DNA from: Isoetes taiwanensis
Taxonomy: Eukaryota; Streptophyta; Lycopodiopsida; Isoetales; Isoetaceae
Direction: 5' to 3'
Length of the DNA: 64,000 nt
NCBI GenBank assembly: GCA_021234155.1
Contig: JAJEKV010000017.1
Span: 10,175,525-10,239,524 of the forward strand
A program made the translations under genes and the position numbers. This document shows, piece by piece, positions 12,301 through 24,515 of the stretch (positions are counted from its first letter, which is position 1; the number at the start of each line of letters is the position of its first letter). The notes under the pieces are model-generated. The model saw only the letters and a program-made list of their open reading frames with translations, did no database searches and was not told where the DNA came from.

Positions 12301-15300
12301 GCTTTCATAGGTATTAGGATTGATTTATTTATAGTTTCGGATTCTTATGGCAAAAGCCAAAGGAAAATACTCTTAAATAAATACTCTCTCCATTGGTATA
12401 AATGCAATTTACACTCCTTTATATAAGTTCGTAGGTCGGATCAGCAGGTAGACTATCTTCAAAGTATTTCGTGGTCGTGGGGTTTGTATTCATGAGGTAT
12501 CTACCGCCTTTGCTTTAGAATCATTCATTGCTTGAGATGCATTTGCCTCGTGCCAGCGTTTCTTTCTTTGTAATCAAATGTTGCTCACCACATTTATTTA
12601 TTCCCTCACATTTTACACTTTCCTCTGCTGGGCTTAACAAAGCTCACTGGTTCAATTCTGAATATACCTAGTCTAAATTAGCATTGAGCTATTAAGCTCA
12701 TCTATGAAATTATTACAGCATTGAATACTAGCAATGGGTCCCTCTTTGAATGAAATTCATTTGAGTCTAATCTTTGAATGTCCGGGTAATGGACTCAATC
12801 AGCATGAGCTTTTTTGTATGAGAGATATTTTGCTTTTAACTTTATCCTCCTCAAGTTGAACCGAATTTGGTTCTATCGCCACCAATTGGACATTGCCGAA
12901 GTTATATCTCTACTAAGGCACCCTTTTTTTACTTTATATCCGCTATGGTAGAAGCTTTGGTTCACTCCTTTGCAAAATGGGGACGAATAATGGTTTGAAA
13001 AGTTATATAGGTAGTTTTAGGGAATCTCAACAAGACATGGTATAAATGTGTGGATGGGAGGAGAACCGGGCAAGATTTGGCATTGTAACATTCTGTAACA
13101 TCTTTATCCCTTACACCAAGATGCCCACAAGATGTTGAACTCTTTGAAACATTAAATGCTACCGCAGCCTAACTTTGTCAATCGGAGTTATGGACAAGAT
13201 CATTATGCTTCATATGCTTGATTTTTGGGGTGCAACCAAGACCTTTTATCCAAAATTTCTTAGCTAAAAGGTTTAGTTGGTCTTGTATTTTCAAGATAAT
13301 TTTAACTTTTTCACACACATATATTCTGCGTAGAATAGAATAGGTCAGAATAGAGTTTTGTTGTCATTTGGATCCAAAAATGCATACATTCAAATCGATG
13401 TTTTGGGAATTGTCTTGTTTTCAAGATAGATATAGTGCATATAACCTTGTTTAGATAAGGAGGATATTGTACATACCGTTTAAGCATGTAAAAGAAGTGT
13501 GACAAAAATGACAAAATGCACATAAAAGGACAAACTGGCCGCCTATATTTGAGATTTATAGCAAGAACACTTCATGCAATCCTGTCCTGTGAAAAATTTG
13601 CATTTCAAAATGTCTATAGATGTTTTCCTCACAACTGATCCTGCAACATAACAAAGATCTGCTCTTGCATGCTATGCATAAATAAATAACATAGGTCTTG
13701 CATCACCACTAATCCAAAGATAATAAAGAAGGTTCTTGCATGCTTTGGCGATACTTTATTGCATCTCCTCAATTCAGATCGTGAAGTCCGGCTCAAGACC
13801 GCAAGCATTCCAAAGCTCAAAAAATGTATACGAATGTACCGAAACCATCATATGGAAAAGGTATTCTATGATTAGCCATAACGAGAATTGTTGGTATGGT
13901 CTATCATCACGGAGTACTATGTGACTCATGCTGCTCAACTACGCCATATCCGGAGGTAATAATGATTAATGAAAGCATTTGAAAAGATAAAATCATACTG
14001 CGAAATCATCATTCTAGATGAAAGCAACATGATAAAACATAAGGACAATGCAAAATGGCGTGTGAAACATGTAGTTAAAAGCCGTGAAATGTGGAGAAGA
14101 ACAAAATAGACTTTGAAGAGAAGTTGACTGGAAGCTTTGTACCCATTATTACCTATGAAGACAACTTAGTCATATGTCTGGAATTTCAAAGAAATTGATG
14201 TGTTATTCAATATCCACTTCTGCATGAAGCATTAATCGTTAATAGGATGCACACGGATTATCATGATGTACAACCAAGATCATAGTAGCCATGAAGAAAA
14301 TAAATGCTTAGATGTCAACGATGTAATTGAACCGGGCAGATAAGATGCCTATAATGATCAAAAGGCCTCCTAATCTTTAATACCCCAGGAATCAATTGTA
14401 AGCAATCCCCTGAAGCAACTTAAATACAAAAAAATGCACTTATGCTTTTTCTTCCTTTGAGTTCAGAGCATGGATTCCCAAGATGTCCTCAGAGGGTTAG
14501 AACTTCTCTACCGCAAGTATTTTCTTCAAATACATCCGCAGTCAAGCTATCAAAAGGGGAACAAGATTGATGAAATGCCGGTGATCAAGCAGCTCCTCTA
14601 TAAAGCAAACCTGGTTCCTGGTTTTACCGGTAGATGCCACTTTCTATTGTTGCATGTAATGCTACATTATACTTCACTTGAAATGCCATATATTATGTAG
14701 AGAGTTATCTCCGACCAAGCAGCAAGAGCTAGCTTCCCATCTTGGTCAAATGGAGTCACAAATCGGGGAATCCATCGTGAAATATATATAGAAACACGCT
14801 TTTATAGAGTTAGTTTCATGTGAGAATTTTATTGTTGCTGGCCTTACTTTAAATCATAGTATAACAAGCCCAAATTGTAGATCTTGGAATTAGCCTATCT
14901 CATTTTGCTTTTGGCTCAGATCTAGGAACACTTAATGTGCGTAATTCTTTGCGTAATTTATACCATGGGTTCCTCGCCTTTTGAGAAAAAAAGTTTTTTG
15001 GCTTGCTCCATGTGCAGGGAAGTTCTAGGAACCAGTCTCGATCAACAAGCATCTTCTAGGAACAAGTATCTAATTCCCCCAGTGAAAGGCCATATTTATG
15101 TTAAGTTTTAGGGAACAAGTGGTTTCAAAGGTTCTACTTCAAAGGTATTGCATGTTCTTTCTATGGCATCTACTGGTCCTCGAATCGTCACGTGATGCTT
15201 GATAGGATCCATTGCACTCAAAACATTTCCAATTCGCATGATGGGAGATCATGTAGCTATCCTCGCTTCCAACCTCCTATGAATCAAGGGATAAGGTGGA

Positions 15301-17700
15301 TGCTTAGTTGAAGCTACACATTGGCATGTGGAGATTTTTGACTAAAACAAAACTACTATGTATGTCTTGTGTACAACCTCAAGATTTGTGCCCCAAAGAT
15401 CTTGTTCCATGTTAGCCTTGCAACCTGGGTCCGCATCACCACATCTTTGTTGTCCATGTCAGCCCCTTCGAATCCTCGGCCCGTATCATCATATATATGT
15501 TTACAAAGACAATGTATTGAAATTTAACTATTATTTATTCTAGGTTTAAGCAACCTCCGTAATTTGAATCCAAGCAAAACTAAATACTATATTACGCCTC
15601 TATCAAAGCAAAGCAGCATTGTTGAAGTGCAAGGGCCCGAAGATTAAGTACCCGATAGATCTAACATCATAGAGCGTTGCCCCAGAGTTTTATTCATCGA
15701 TGCATAATCAAGGCCATTGGGACACTCAGCGCGTAAGTACTAACCTCCATAAACTCGTAAGAAAATCCATACGCATCCTATGGTACTTAAATGCCTTTGT
15801 TTCCAAAGCATGTCTCCTCATCTTGAAACCGCCAACACAGAGTCACCGTGATTCCTTTCAAATGCAAGGAAGAAAAGAACAAAGACGTAAAACACATGGC
15901 ATAAAATGTTTGAGCTAAGATTCAAAAGTAACTGTATTTGTATTTGAACCTAGCCCAATTGTTAATCCAAAGATTCTATTCCAACCTAAAGCATTTTTAT
16001 ATCCCGTATGTCGAATCCAAAGTATTGAATTCAAGCTTCTATAGCACAAGCCCCAAAGAAATTAAGTTTTCTATGCATTCAAACACGTAGTATGAGGAGC
16101 TATTAAATATAAGTGAACTTACTTGTTAAGTGAACACCGACTTTAATTTCTATTGTCTTCAAATGTAGCCACAAAACCTCTCTCTGCTCTCAAACACGTA
16201 GGTTTGGAAATGATACATGGTAATAGAATTAAGCCACAACAATATAACTTGTTCAAACTTGTTCATAGAGCTAACATTTTATTTGAATGCTTTAATGCAT
16301 GAGCTTTGCTATGAGCATTCTAAAAATGGGCACCACAATACCCCTTGCCTCAAATTTTGCAATGTGCACAAGATAATCTTATTTTTTTTTCCTCAAATAA
16401 TTAATTTGTACCTGGCCATTCCTATAGAACCAACTATTAATCCATCGACATGCATTGTACGATGTAAAAGAGAAAGAAATGGCAAATAGAATTATGTGGC
16501 TCACAAAAGTTTTTTATACTGCATAGTCTTGACACGTAATAGATGATTCTAAAGGCATCCTCAATCCTTCATCTTACATTTAAATCGTGAAATGCCCGGG
16601 TTTCTACAACTTCTGCGATGAAAATGGCTTCTATAACTTGGGCAATGTGGGTTGATTCTTGATTTTGTTGCGCCTTTATCTCAACCTCGCATATATTTCA
16701 CAAGATGACATCAAAAGTAGGATGAGATGACTCACATTGGTCGGTAAATAAAAACTTAAATGAAGATATTTACCTCCTCAAAATCCATCTACAGAAATAT
16801 AAAATTGATACTTATGCGTAAAGAATAAATTGCCACGTAACGCCCACAACCTTAGTATCCACCTTCATGCAAAGATTCCGCCCTAGAGCATAGATAAATG
16901 AATCATTTGTTAATTCTCGACGAAAATAACCTTACGATCCACAACGGCCCCAATATTTTGCAACTTCCATCAATAAAAATTGTGAAAATCCCTCTTGTAG
17001 ATGCAAAACGACATTTAGAGAGCAGATTTTGTGGCGTAACTTGTTCCATTGCCGCTATTGCCGCTCAATAATATTACATCCCGTAGATCTTTCCTTGCAT
17101 CTAATAAAATCCAAGAAGAAAAGAATTTGAACATGCCCAAGAAGCCACTTCAGTTGTTTCATACCGCGGGTCTAAAGACCCGCTAAGATGCATACTTCAC
17201 CTTCCTTGCACACTCTCCTTTGCAGTGCCCGATATTTGCATTTGGTCATCTATGCTCGAAAAATGAATCATACACACACCCTAGAATAACCTCTATGTAG
17301 AAAAAACGAGGCGAGAGCTTCAATTAAGACACGGTCCGCACTGTATCATTAATGTATGCAGGACTGATCACGCGTGTCATCGACTCCATCCCCGCCTATT
17401 CTTTTGCAAAGGCTTTTGCACAAATTAGAAGCAAGAATGTTAGAGAAAAGTTAGTTGTTCAAACCCCTAATTACCATCAATCGCTATGCTTGGTTTGAAA
17501 ATGTCGCAACTGCTTCGAGAATTTGATGCCAACAATTTCAAGATTTAAGAGCTACCAAACCGATGCTCTAGCCGTGGATACAAGCATGCGTGTTTCCAGC
17601 CGCCGCCTACAATCATGAATCGCCAAAAATGCGACGACCTCCAAATGCCATCAAGAAACCGGGCCGATCCACGAACGAAAAATAACCTAAAAAATCACTA
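9376..17700. other. 8 kb with no supportable gene
   Basis: I searched both strands for domain motifs and splice-linked exons and found none that I can defend. Open frames are at most 97 codons (for example 9877-10170 plus). A 76-codon frame at 14470-14700 plus begins with ATG and looks protein-like over its first 55 codons, with a GT after the GFTG codons that could be a donor. I found no partner exon and do not recognise it. The region is AT-rich and is most simply read as old, decayed transposon DNA. Confidence 0.35.
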
Positions 17701-17724
17701 CCAAAAATACGCATGATTATCCCA

Positions 17725-17882
17725 AAACTCCTTTATTACTATATATATATAGATATAAATATAAAAATAATTTTAGACTATTTAAAAATATGAATATATA
17801 AAAACACTTTTGTGATTATTTAAAAATATTTTATATTTATATTTTTATATGAATATATTTTTATTTTTATTTTTATTTTTCC
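17725..17882. repeat. AT-rich low-complexity tract
   Basis: Runs of TATATATA, TTTAAAAATAT and (TTTTTA)n make up nearly all of this tract, which abuts the CpG-rich block at 17,883. A related short stretch (TTTTGTGATTATTTAAAA) also occurs near 12,005. No gene is present. Confidence 0.7.
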
Positions 17883-18300
17883 TCTCTACACGCCGTGATG
17901 CGACGATTCACGGGCTTTTTTTGCCACGGGGCTTTTTCTATACGCCGGATTTTCGAATTTTCCACGTATATTCCACGGTCACGCCAAGATGCGACGATAC
18001 ACGCGGCTTTTTACGCGACGCAGTATATTCCACGCGTATATTCCACGGTCACGCCGCATGCGACGATACACGCGGGCTTTTTACGCGACGCTGCGGGATT
18101 TTGTTGATGTTCCACGGTATATTCCACGGTATATTTCACGCGTCACGGGCATGCGACGCCCCGCCACGCCTGCGGTTCACGCCTCATACACGCCCGCGCT
18201 GACGCCGCCAACGCCGCGATAAGCGACGCGACGCCGCATGCGACGATCTCGGAACGACGCCTCCGCTGCTGACGCCCAAGGCGACGCCGCTTATAGACGC
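17883..18300 (+). repeat. CpG-rich tandem-repeat block
   Basis: The block is built from words such as ATGCGACGAT, ACACGCGGGCTTTTTACG, TTCCACGGTCACGCC and TATTCCACGG. The segment GATGCGACGAT..CACG.GGCTTTTT occurs at about 17,896, 17,987 and 18,058. ATGCGACG recurs at 18,150 and 18,239. CG dinucleotides are strikingly frequent compared with the flanking DNA, where CG is rare. Several frames stay open for 60-117 codons because of this composition, but they give repetitive Arg/His/Thr-rich translations. It ends where the gag remnant of the chromodomain element begins. Confidence 0.75.
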
Positions 18301-18960
18301 CCGCTAAATGACCCTTTTCTTGTTGTGTATGGGAGGCAGAAGGAAAAGAAACAGGTATCCTTCAAGGATAAGCCGCAGCAAGAAGGGTCAAATTATTTGA
18401 AAGCCAAGCATCCTTTTGGCAAATAATACCTAAGGAGAAGAGGCAGAGTGTATTGAGAAACAAATCGCTTCGTGCTTCCAGCCGCCACGTAACGTTAAAC
18501 CGCCTTTTTCGGCCATGAATGCGGCATTAGCAGAGATGGGTGGATGGGAGACTCCCTCTAACGACGACGGCAGGGAAGCACGCGACTTCATTCAGGATGA
18601 GTGTCACATCTTTGCAGCCATAGATTCAGACCAAGCAGAAAATCAGTATCAGGTAATCTATACAGTAGGGAAGGCCAAGGCCAAGTCTTATAGTCCTGAT
18701 AGATACGGGGAGCACCCACAATTTTGCGTCTCCAAGAATGGTCGAGATGTTGAAGCTCAAGCCGTTGAAGTCAAAACCGAGACCCGTGATGTTAGCAAGC
18801 GGGGCAATGAGACACACGACAGGCAAGAGGATAAATTTTGACATCGATTTGCCAGGGATCAACATCCAAATGGGAGCAGAAGTGATGAACATCGGGAAGT
18901 ATGATTTGATCATCGGCATGGAGTACCCTCGCCCAAAGAAAGACCATCATCGACCGTGAA
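18301..18960 (+). pseudogene. Gag C-terminus and aspartic protease of copy A
   Basis: The segment at 18,450-18,530 aligns by eye with the zinc-knuckle stretch of copy B at 28,350-28,420, but its cysteine codons are mostly lost. The protease follows, with the active-site triad D-T-G at 18,702-18,710 and the following residues STHNFASP in frame. The flanking frame that starts at 18,515 reads past it in another frame. Downstream, KPRPV, GKRINFDIDL and GKYDLIIGMEY (18,738-18,950) match the same block of copy B. A frameshift therefore lies near 18,690. The protease would cut the Gag-Pol polyprotein in an intact element. Confidence 0.75.
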
Positions 18961-19151
18961 AACCGAAGTGACCTTGACGCACCCAACGGCAAAATCATAG
19001 AAATTGCGTGTAAGGAAGTTGTTCCTATCATGCAATATATGTCTAGTAAGCGGCCGCCATGCATAAAGAGCTTGTTTTATGCCGGCAGTAGCCTACGCTC
19101 TTCAAGCTTCGCATCCAAGAATCCGAAATGTAAGAAAGCAAGGAAGATAAG

Positions 19152-20130
19152 GTGCTCAGTAAATTACCAAAGCAAGTAGCTAAGTTGGTAAAGGAGTTCC
19201 ATGATCTCTTCCCAGACGAGATCAAGCAGCTTCCTCCTTACAGGGGAGTCGAGTGTGAGATAGCACTCGAACCAGGTACAAAGCCAACGAGCAAAGCGCC
19301 GTATAGGATGACGACGCAAGAGCTAGGGAGTTGCTTGACCTAGGGTTCATTAAACCTAGCGTCTCACCATTTGGGGCACCCATCCTTTTTGTGAAGAAGA
19401 AGGATGGCAGCTTGAGGATGTGCATAGATTACATGCAGCTAAACAAGCACACCATCAAGAATAAGTATGCACTCCCGAGATCGGACGACCTGATGGATCA
19501 GCTCCAAGGCGCGAAGGTTTTCTCCAAGATAGACCTGAGGTTAGGGTACCATCAGATTAGGATTAAGGAAGAAGACGTCCACAAAACAACATTCAGGACC
19601 AGGTATGGGCATTACGAGTTCACCGTAATGCCGTTTGGGTTGTCAAACGTCCCAGCAACGTTCATGAGGCTTATGAACGACATCTTCAGAGAGTTTTTGA
19701 ATACTTTTGTCATAGTATTCTTTGATGATATTCTAGTGTACAACAAATCCCTGGAAGAACACGTACAACACCTCAAGAAAGTGCTTGAGAAGCTAAGAAG
19801 GCACCAGTTGTACGCTAAGTTGTCGAAGTGCCACTTTGCAACGGAGAGGATAGAGTATCTAGGGCACGTGATCTCAGCAGAGGGGATTTCGACGGATCCT
19901 ACCAAGATCGAAGCAGTCATACATTGGCCGGCGCCGAAGAACATCCACGAGGTCAGAAGCTTTCTCGGCCTAGCAGGGTATTATAGGAAGTTCGTGAAGA
20001 ACTTTGCAAAAATAGCGGCCCCACTAACAGATTTGACGAGGGCGGAAAAAGTAAAGGATTGGGCAGATCACTGGCAGAAGAAAGCCCAAGCAGGATTTGA
20101 GATGTTGAAGGAAGCTTTGACAACCGCCCC
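19152..20130 (+). pseudogene. Reverse transcriptase of copy A
   Basis: The first part (19,152-19,343) carries the PYRM block. A deletion of about two dozen bases relative to copy B shifts the frame, and the rest runs open from 19,331. RT blocks appear in order: [21 protein letters not shown], then [35 protein letters not shown], the catalytic FFDDILVY box at about 19,720-19,743, and LGHVIS and [11 protein letters not shown] in the connection. The F-F-D-D box replaces the usual Y-L-D-D but keeps both aspartates. In an intact element this enzyme copies the RNA genome in the particle. Confidence 0.92.
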
Positions 20131-20510
20131 CGACCGTCCTAACCCTGCCAGACCCCGAGAAGGACAAACTTGTGGCGACGGATGCAAGTAAAATTGCCAC
20201 AGGTGCAGTACTGATGCAAGAGGAGCAGGTAGTGGCTTATGACTCTCAGAAGATGAACGGCGCCGAAACGCGCTACCCGACTCATGACCAAGAGTTGCTT
20301 GCAGTTGTCAGAGCACTAAGAATTTGGAGGCACTACCTGTTGGGAAGGCCAGCTAGACATGGATCATCAGAGCCTCCAATACGTGTTCACGCAACCACAT
20401 CTCAACCTGAGGCAGCGAATGGATGGAGTTCCTCGAAGAATACGATTTTGTTATAGTTTATAAGCCGGGGAAGCTCAATGTGGTAGCAGATGCGCTTTCA
20501 AGGCATCTGA
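20131..20510 (+). pseudogene. RNase H of copy A
   Basis: The domain opens with [15 protein letters not shown] (20,172 on), the usual first catalytic Asp (TDAS). It continues with the E of THDQELLAVV and ends with YKPGKLNVVADALSR (20,455-20,505), which carries the last catalytic Asp. At least two frameshifts lie inside it, near 20,130 and 20,345-20,430. The domain removes RNA from RNA-DNA hybrids in an intact element. Confidence 0.85.
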
Positions 20511-20710
20511 CAACAAGAGTCCACTGCAACGCAATCTCGATGCTCACAAGCGAGTTCGGAAGGAAGATCGAAGAAACCTTGCCGACAGATGCAGACTTCA
20601 AGGAAGTGTGGGCGAGCATGTGCAAAGAGGCAAGAACAGATAAGGAGAGGGAGACCTTCAAGAATTTTAAGAAGGAAGGTAACCTTTTGTACCATAAGAA
20701 TAAGTTGTGT

Positions 20711-21418
20711 GCCTGAGTCATCAGGACTGAGGAAGTTGATTCTCCACGACACCCACAACAGTCCAATAGCTGGCCACGCAGGATTTATGAAGACATATTT
20801 CAAAGTGCGCAGCAGTTATTATTGGCCAGGGATAAAGAAGCAGATAGCTCGCTACATCAAAGAGTGTCAGCTGTGTCAGCAGACGAAGGCAAAGCAGCTT
20901 CGAATTCCAGGAGCATTGGAACCATTAGCGGTGCCGAACGCTAAGCGGGAAGTCATCAGTATGGACTTCATAACAGGGCTCCCGAGGACAGCAAGAGGAA
21001 AAGATGCCCTGATGGTTGTGGTCGACAAGCTGTCGAAGATGGCACACTTTGTGCCTTGCAGGACCACCGACACAGCCTTGGATACAGCGGCTCTCTTTAC
21101 AAAGGAAATCTTCAGGCTCCATGGTATGCCGAGAGAAATCATCTCCGACAGAGACCCAAAATTCATGAGTGCCTTTTGGCAGGACCTTTTTGCGACGATC
21201 CAGACGAAGTCGTCCATGAGCACGGCTTATCATCCTCAGACGGATGGGCAAACAGAACGGACCAACAGAATCTTGGAAGATATGCTAAGAAACTATGTCT
21301 GGAATAAGCAGAGCAAGTGGGAAGATTACATTCACTTGGTTGAGTTCGCTTATAATAGCACCAAGCAGGAATCATCCCAGATGTCGCCGTTCATGATCAA
21401 CTACGGTACCAATGTCTG
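20711..21418 (+). pseudogene. Integrase N-terminal and catalytic core of copy A
   Basis: An HHCC zinc-binding domain (H-H in HDTHNSPIAGHAGF, C-C in CQLCQQTK) is followed by the DDE core. The first D lies in SMDFITGLP, the second in ISDRDPKF, and the E in TDGQTERTN with the usual spacing. The frame is open from about 20,589 to 21,419 and stops after the INYGTNV residues. All catalytic residues are retained. The enzyme would join element ends to chromosomal DNA. Confidence 0.92.
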
Positions 21419-22130
21419 ACTCCAGACACTTGGCACAATCCTGTGTCATAGGTAGAGGTTTTGCAGCAAATGTTGGCCGACATGCAGCAGCTGGTAGAAG
21501 AGGTCTGAGGATATCTTCTTGCAGCAAGGAGTCGACAAAAGAGCGTCGCCGACAAGCACCGGACGGTCAGAGAGTTCCAGGTTGGCGACAACGTCTGGCT
21601 CAAAATCAAAGTGAAGCAGGCAAAACTCCGCATAGGAAATTGTAAGAAGCTTGCTCCAAGGTGGGCTGGCCCCTTCAGAATAGCCAAGAGAGTAGGTAAC
21701 CAATCCTACAAGTTAGAGCTGCCAGCACACCTGAAAATTCATAGAGTTTCCACGTGAGTTTGCTGAAGAAGCATACTCCAAACCCAGAAGAAGTCTTGGA
21801 CATGCCAACGTTATTGGAAATGACAGAAGAGCAGCTAGAGATAGTCCCAGACTTGATCCTTAATAAGGCGATCAAGAAGACAAGGAGATCAGAGTTTCTC
21901 CAATATTTGGTCAAGTGGAAACACTTGCAGGTGGGAGACGCGACGTGGGTACTTAAGCAGGACCTCATAAGGCAGTTCCCGTAGTTCATGGAGCAATGGG
22001 ACGGGAAGGTCATCTCCGAAGTAATCGGCTCAGGCATATCGATTACGTTTAGATTAATTTCATGTGTAGTTAAGATTAATCTACGCATGCAGCCTATGCT
22101 AAGTACGGGTTGCATGCGTAATTACCGATG
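21419..22130 (+). pseudogene. Integrase C-terminus (GPY/F-type) and chromodomain of copy A
   Basis: After several stops, a frame from about 21,530 carries the ADKHRTVREFQVGDNVWLK block and a GPFRI motif (the GPY/F module). A further shift leads into the frame from 21,754. This ends in a chromodomain with YLVKWKHLQVGDATWVL (about 21,900-21,955), which has the expected Tyr, Trp and Thr-Trp positions. An in-frame TAG at 21,982 interrupts the last helix; the frame then runs on to TGA at 22,128. In this retrotransposon branch the chromodomain targets integration to heterochromatin. Confidence 0.88.
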
Positions 22131-23011
22131 ATGGGACCACTACGGTGATCTCTAGGACGTGGTGTAATGTCATTGTAGACATGACCGCGGTTTTGCTTGA
22201 ATTAGTTAGGCAAATGGTGAACATGAGCAATGTTGCACCGTAATGTAAGCATGTCCATAGGGGAAGGACATGCGATTAAAGGTAGAAGTGAACATGGGCG
22301 AGGATGAGATCATCAGGGATGTTTTCTAGCTTAAACCCTTTGGGCCATGTGATGCACTGGGGTATGCATGATCAGGGAGGTCATGCATAAGGTAGCACCC
22401 AATCATGGGCTATGATAGGATCGTCTTAAACGACCCTTACGCTTAAACCCTCACGGGCCATGATCGAGTGCGTGGTATAGGCATTATAGGGCGCTGTCTC
22501 CACGGCCACGATGGAAGAAGCATCCTCTTCCTACGTCGGGAGATTAGTCATGCATTCATTTAGTTAATTAGATGGGTGGTCCCCTTATAACCATAATTTT
22601 ATTAATAATTAAAATGGTACTAATGTAGTATCGACCTGCCGGCCAATAGAGCGCTCCGGGGGGCAGGGAGGTCGAGCTACGAAGACTTGCAACACAAGTT
22701 GTTGGAATGTGTTGCAAGGAATGAAGGGTACCTGGAACGATAATTTTATATGAAATTGCTATATCTTGATAAACTTAAATCTTGTATTAAGTGAGACTAG
22801 TAAGCACATTGCTTAATGAAGTCATGAATTGATAAGTTATTGGGATAATGTAATGTCGTAGTAATGTCTTGAAAATATTACCTTAGGGTAATTATAATAA
22901 ATGTGAAGTATAATAATAAATTGTATGCATCAAGTTGGTTGCAGGACAAGAAGATCCCAAGGTGGGGAGACCCACGATGCTGCGGACAGCATCATTTCAA
23001 GGTGGGGAGAA
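22131..23011 (+). promoter_or_regulatory. 3' untranslated region and polypurine tract of copy A
   Basis: Non-coding DNA follows the chromodomain and ends in AAGGTGGGGAGAA (22,999-23,011), a typical plant polypurine tract, directly before the LTR start. A second similar AAGGTGGGGAG lies about 40 bp upstream (22,958). The tract primes plus-strand DNA synthesis in this element class. Confidence 0.75.
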
Positions 23012-24512
23012 TGTGACATTCCAGCAAAGTATACGGTCCCTCGTCATGCGTACACGCCATCCCGATTGACGTGTACGCCGACGTGTAGCTAAGCAAGTAG
23101 CGCCCTAAGGGGCAACTTGCAAGTGTGTGCACATTGATTCATGTGTGCACTTTAACCCACTTAAATAATAAGTGGGCATCTCAAGGGTTAATGGAAACCC
23201 TAGCCCTAACTTATAGCCTATATAAGGTATCCAAACCCTAACTTTCCATTTCCGTCCACAGCCTTCTAGAGCTCCGTTTCGCTTACTCCAAGAGTCAATC
23301 TTGGCTCCCGAAGTCTGTCTAAGCAGCCCAGCCCATCAGCTTTCCTTTCCAGCTTCATCTTCAAGCAGTTCAGCAACATGGACGCGTTCAGAGCAGGAGG
23401 AGCAAGCCAGGGATTAGGTATTTTGCCAATTCAATAGTCTAATCCGCCTCCCAGGCATAGAGTAAGTAGGTTTAGCCTATTGAATTGCCCATAGCAGCCA
23501 TCTAGACCTCTAGATATCAAGCCATAACTAAAGAACCTAACTTCTGTGATTTAGATTAAATCTTGTTCTTTAGTTCTTCTATGATATGTATGTAATGATT
23601 AACTTTGTGGAATCATTGTATTGGGAAGGGGGGTAGAGGCCCTAAAAGCCTAGTAGTTTGATGCTCCTAGCTAGTCCTCTTTAATGCACTATTAAATTCG
23701 GCCTGTGTACAAGAACCACACCTGGTTGTGGGTGGAGAGGCCAGACTGGCTTACAAGGAGGTTCATGTCCTGACTCTTGATCACGTCCCTCTGGTAGTAA
23801 AGCCTATCGGGGACTGCAGTGCACTAGACCTAATGCTCTGCCACTGCGTGCGGGCTTTGCATGGGTTCGACACTCTTGGGGTGGTGTACACCTTCCATGG
23901 AGTTCAGTCGAGTATGGGCAGTGGTCCTCTAGTCACCTTGAGTCAGCAGGCCAACCTCTGGTGGGAGCAATCCCTACCTGCCCCATCAGAACTGGGGAGA
24001 TGCAACCCAGGAGTAGCCCCTTTGGCTATGCATCCGGCGGGCTACAGTCAGGTCCCAAGACTTTTCAACCTACTCTGCAAAGTGTGCACAAGAGGGGCAG
24101 ATGGAGTGGACTACCCTAAGCCATGTTCTTATGCCAGCCAAATCCACTTGCCATGAATTCTGTCTGCAATGACTTCTGGAGGCCCAAGCCATCAGTCATC
24201 CCCCTTGAGTCTGAGCCTTGGGTAGGATTTCCATATGTGATGTACTGATCTATGTCTATGCAGATATGTGGTGAGCCATCCTTCGTGATGGTCATGCAAT
24301 GTTGATGTATGTATACTTACATGTATGTTACGCTTCTGCAGCTAGGTAGACCCTGAGGGAGACAGGGAAAATGACCCCTTCATTCTTCCCACTGGAACTC
24401 GTCAAGATTGCAGTGATACGTGGAGGGCCTTGTATCAGCGTGGAGCTGGCATGGGGGATGAACTCCTGTTCGTATACGGTGTGTGCACCGTATATGAGTA
24501 GGGGATGTCACA
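23012..24512 (+). repeat. 3' LTR of copy A
   Basis: The LTR begins with TGTGACA immediately after the polypurine tract and can be closed at TGTCACA (24,506-24,512), a perfect 7-bp inverted terminal repeat, giving about 1.5 kb. A TATA-like TATATAAGG lies near 23,220-23,228, a sensible position for the LTR promoter. A 142-codon open frame inside it (23,728-24,156) has no domain and is probably chance. No second copy of this LTR is in the window, so the 3' border rests on the inverted ends and on LINE sequence starting right after it. Confidence 0.7.
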
Positions 24513-24515
24513 TCC

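Larger units (their letters stand above)
18301..24512 (+). mobile_element. Degraded chromodomain Ty3/gypsy retrotransposon (copy A)
   Basis: Domains lie in gypsy order: gag tail, protease, reverse transcriptase, RNase H, integrase with GPY/F-type C-terminus, chromodomain, polypurine tract, 3' LTR. Integrase after RNase H plus a C-terminal chromodomain defines the chromovirus branch. The coding region has at least four frameshifts and several stops, so the copy is dead. No 5' LTR or primer-binding site is visible upstream. Homology stops at the CpG-rich block at 18,300, so the 5' end is lost or displaced. A related copy (B) at 27,840-29,540 shares gag, protease and RT. Confidence 0.9.

Noticed and set aside
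17849-18426. Overlapping 60-117-codon open frames in the CpG-rich block
   Set aside because: They result from repeated CpG-rich words in all frames and translate to low-complexity Arg/Thr/His sequence.
23728-24156. 142-codon open frame inside the gypsy LTR
   Set aside because: It is embedded in the LTR, has no motif, and LTRs of this class do not encode proteins.
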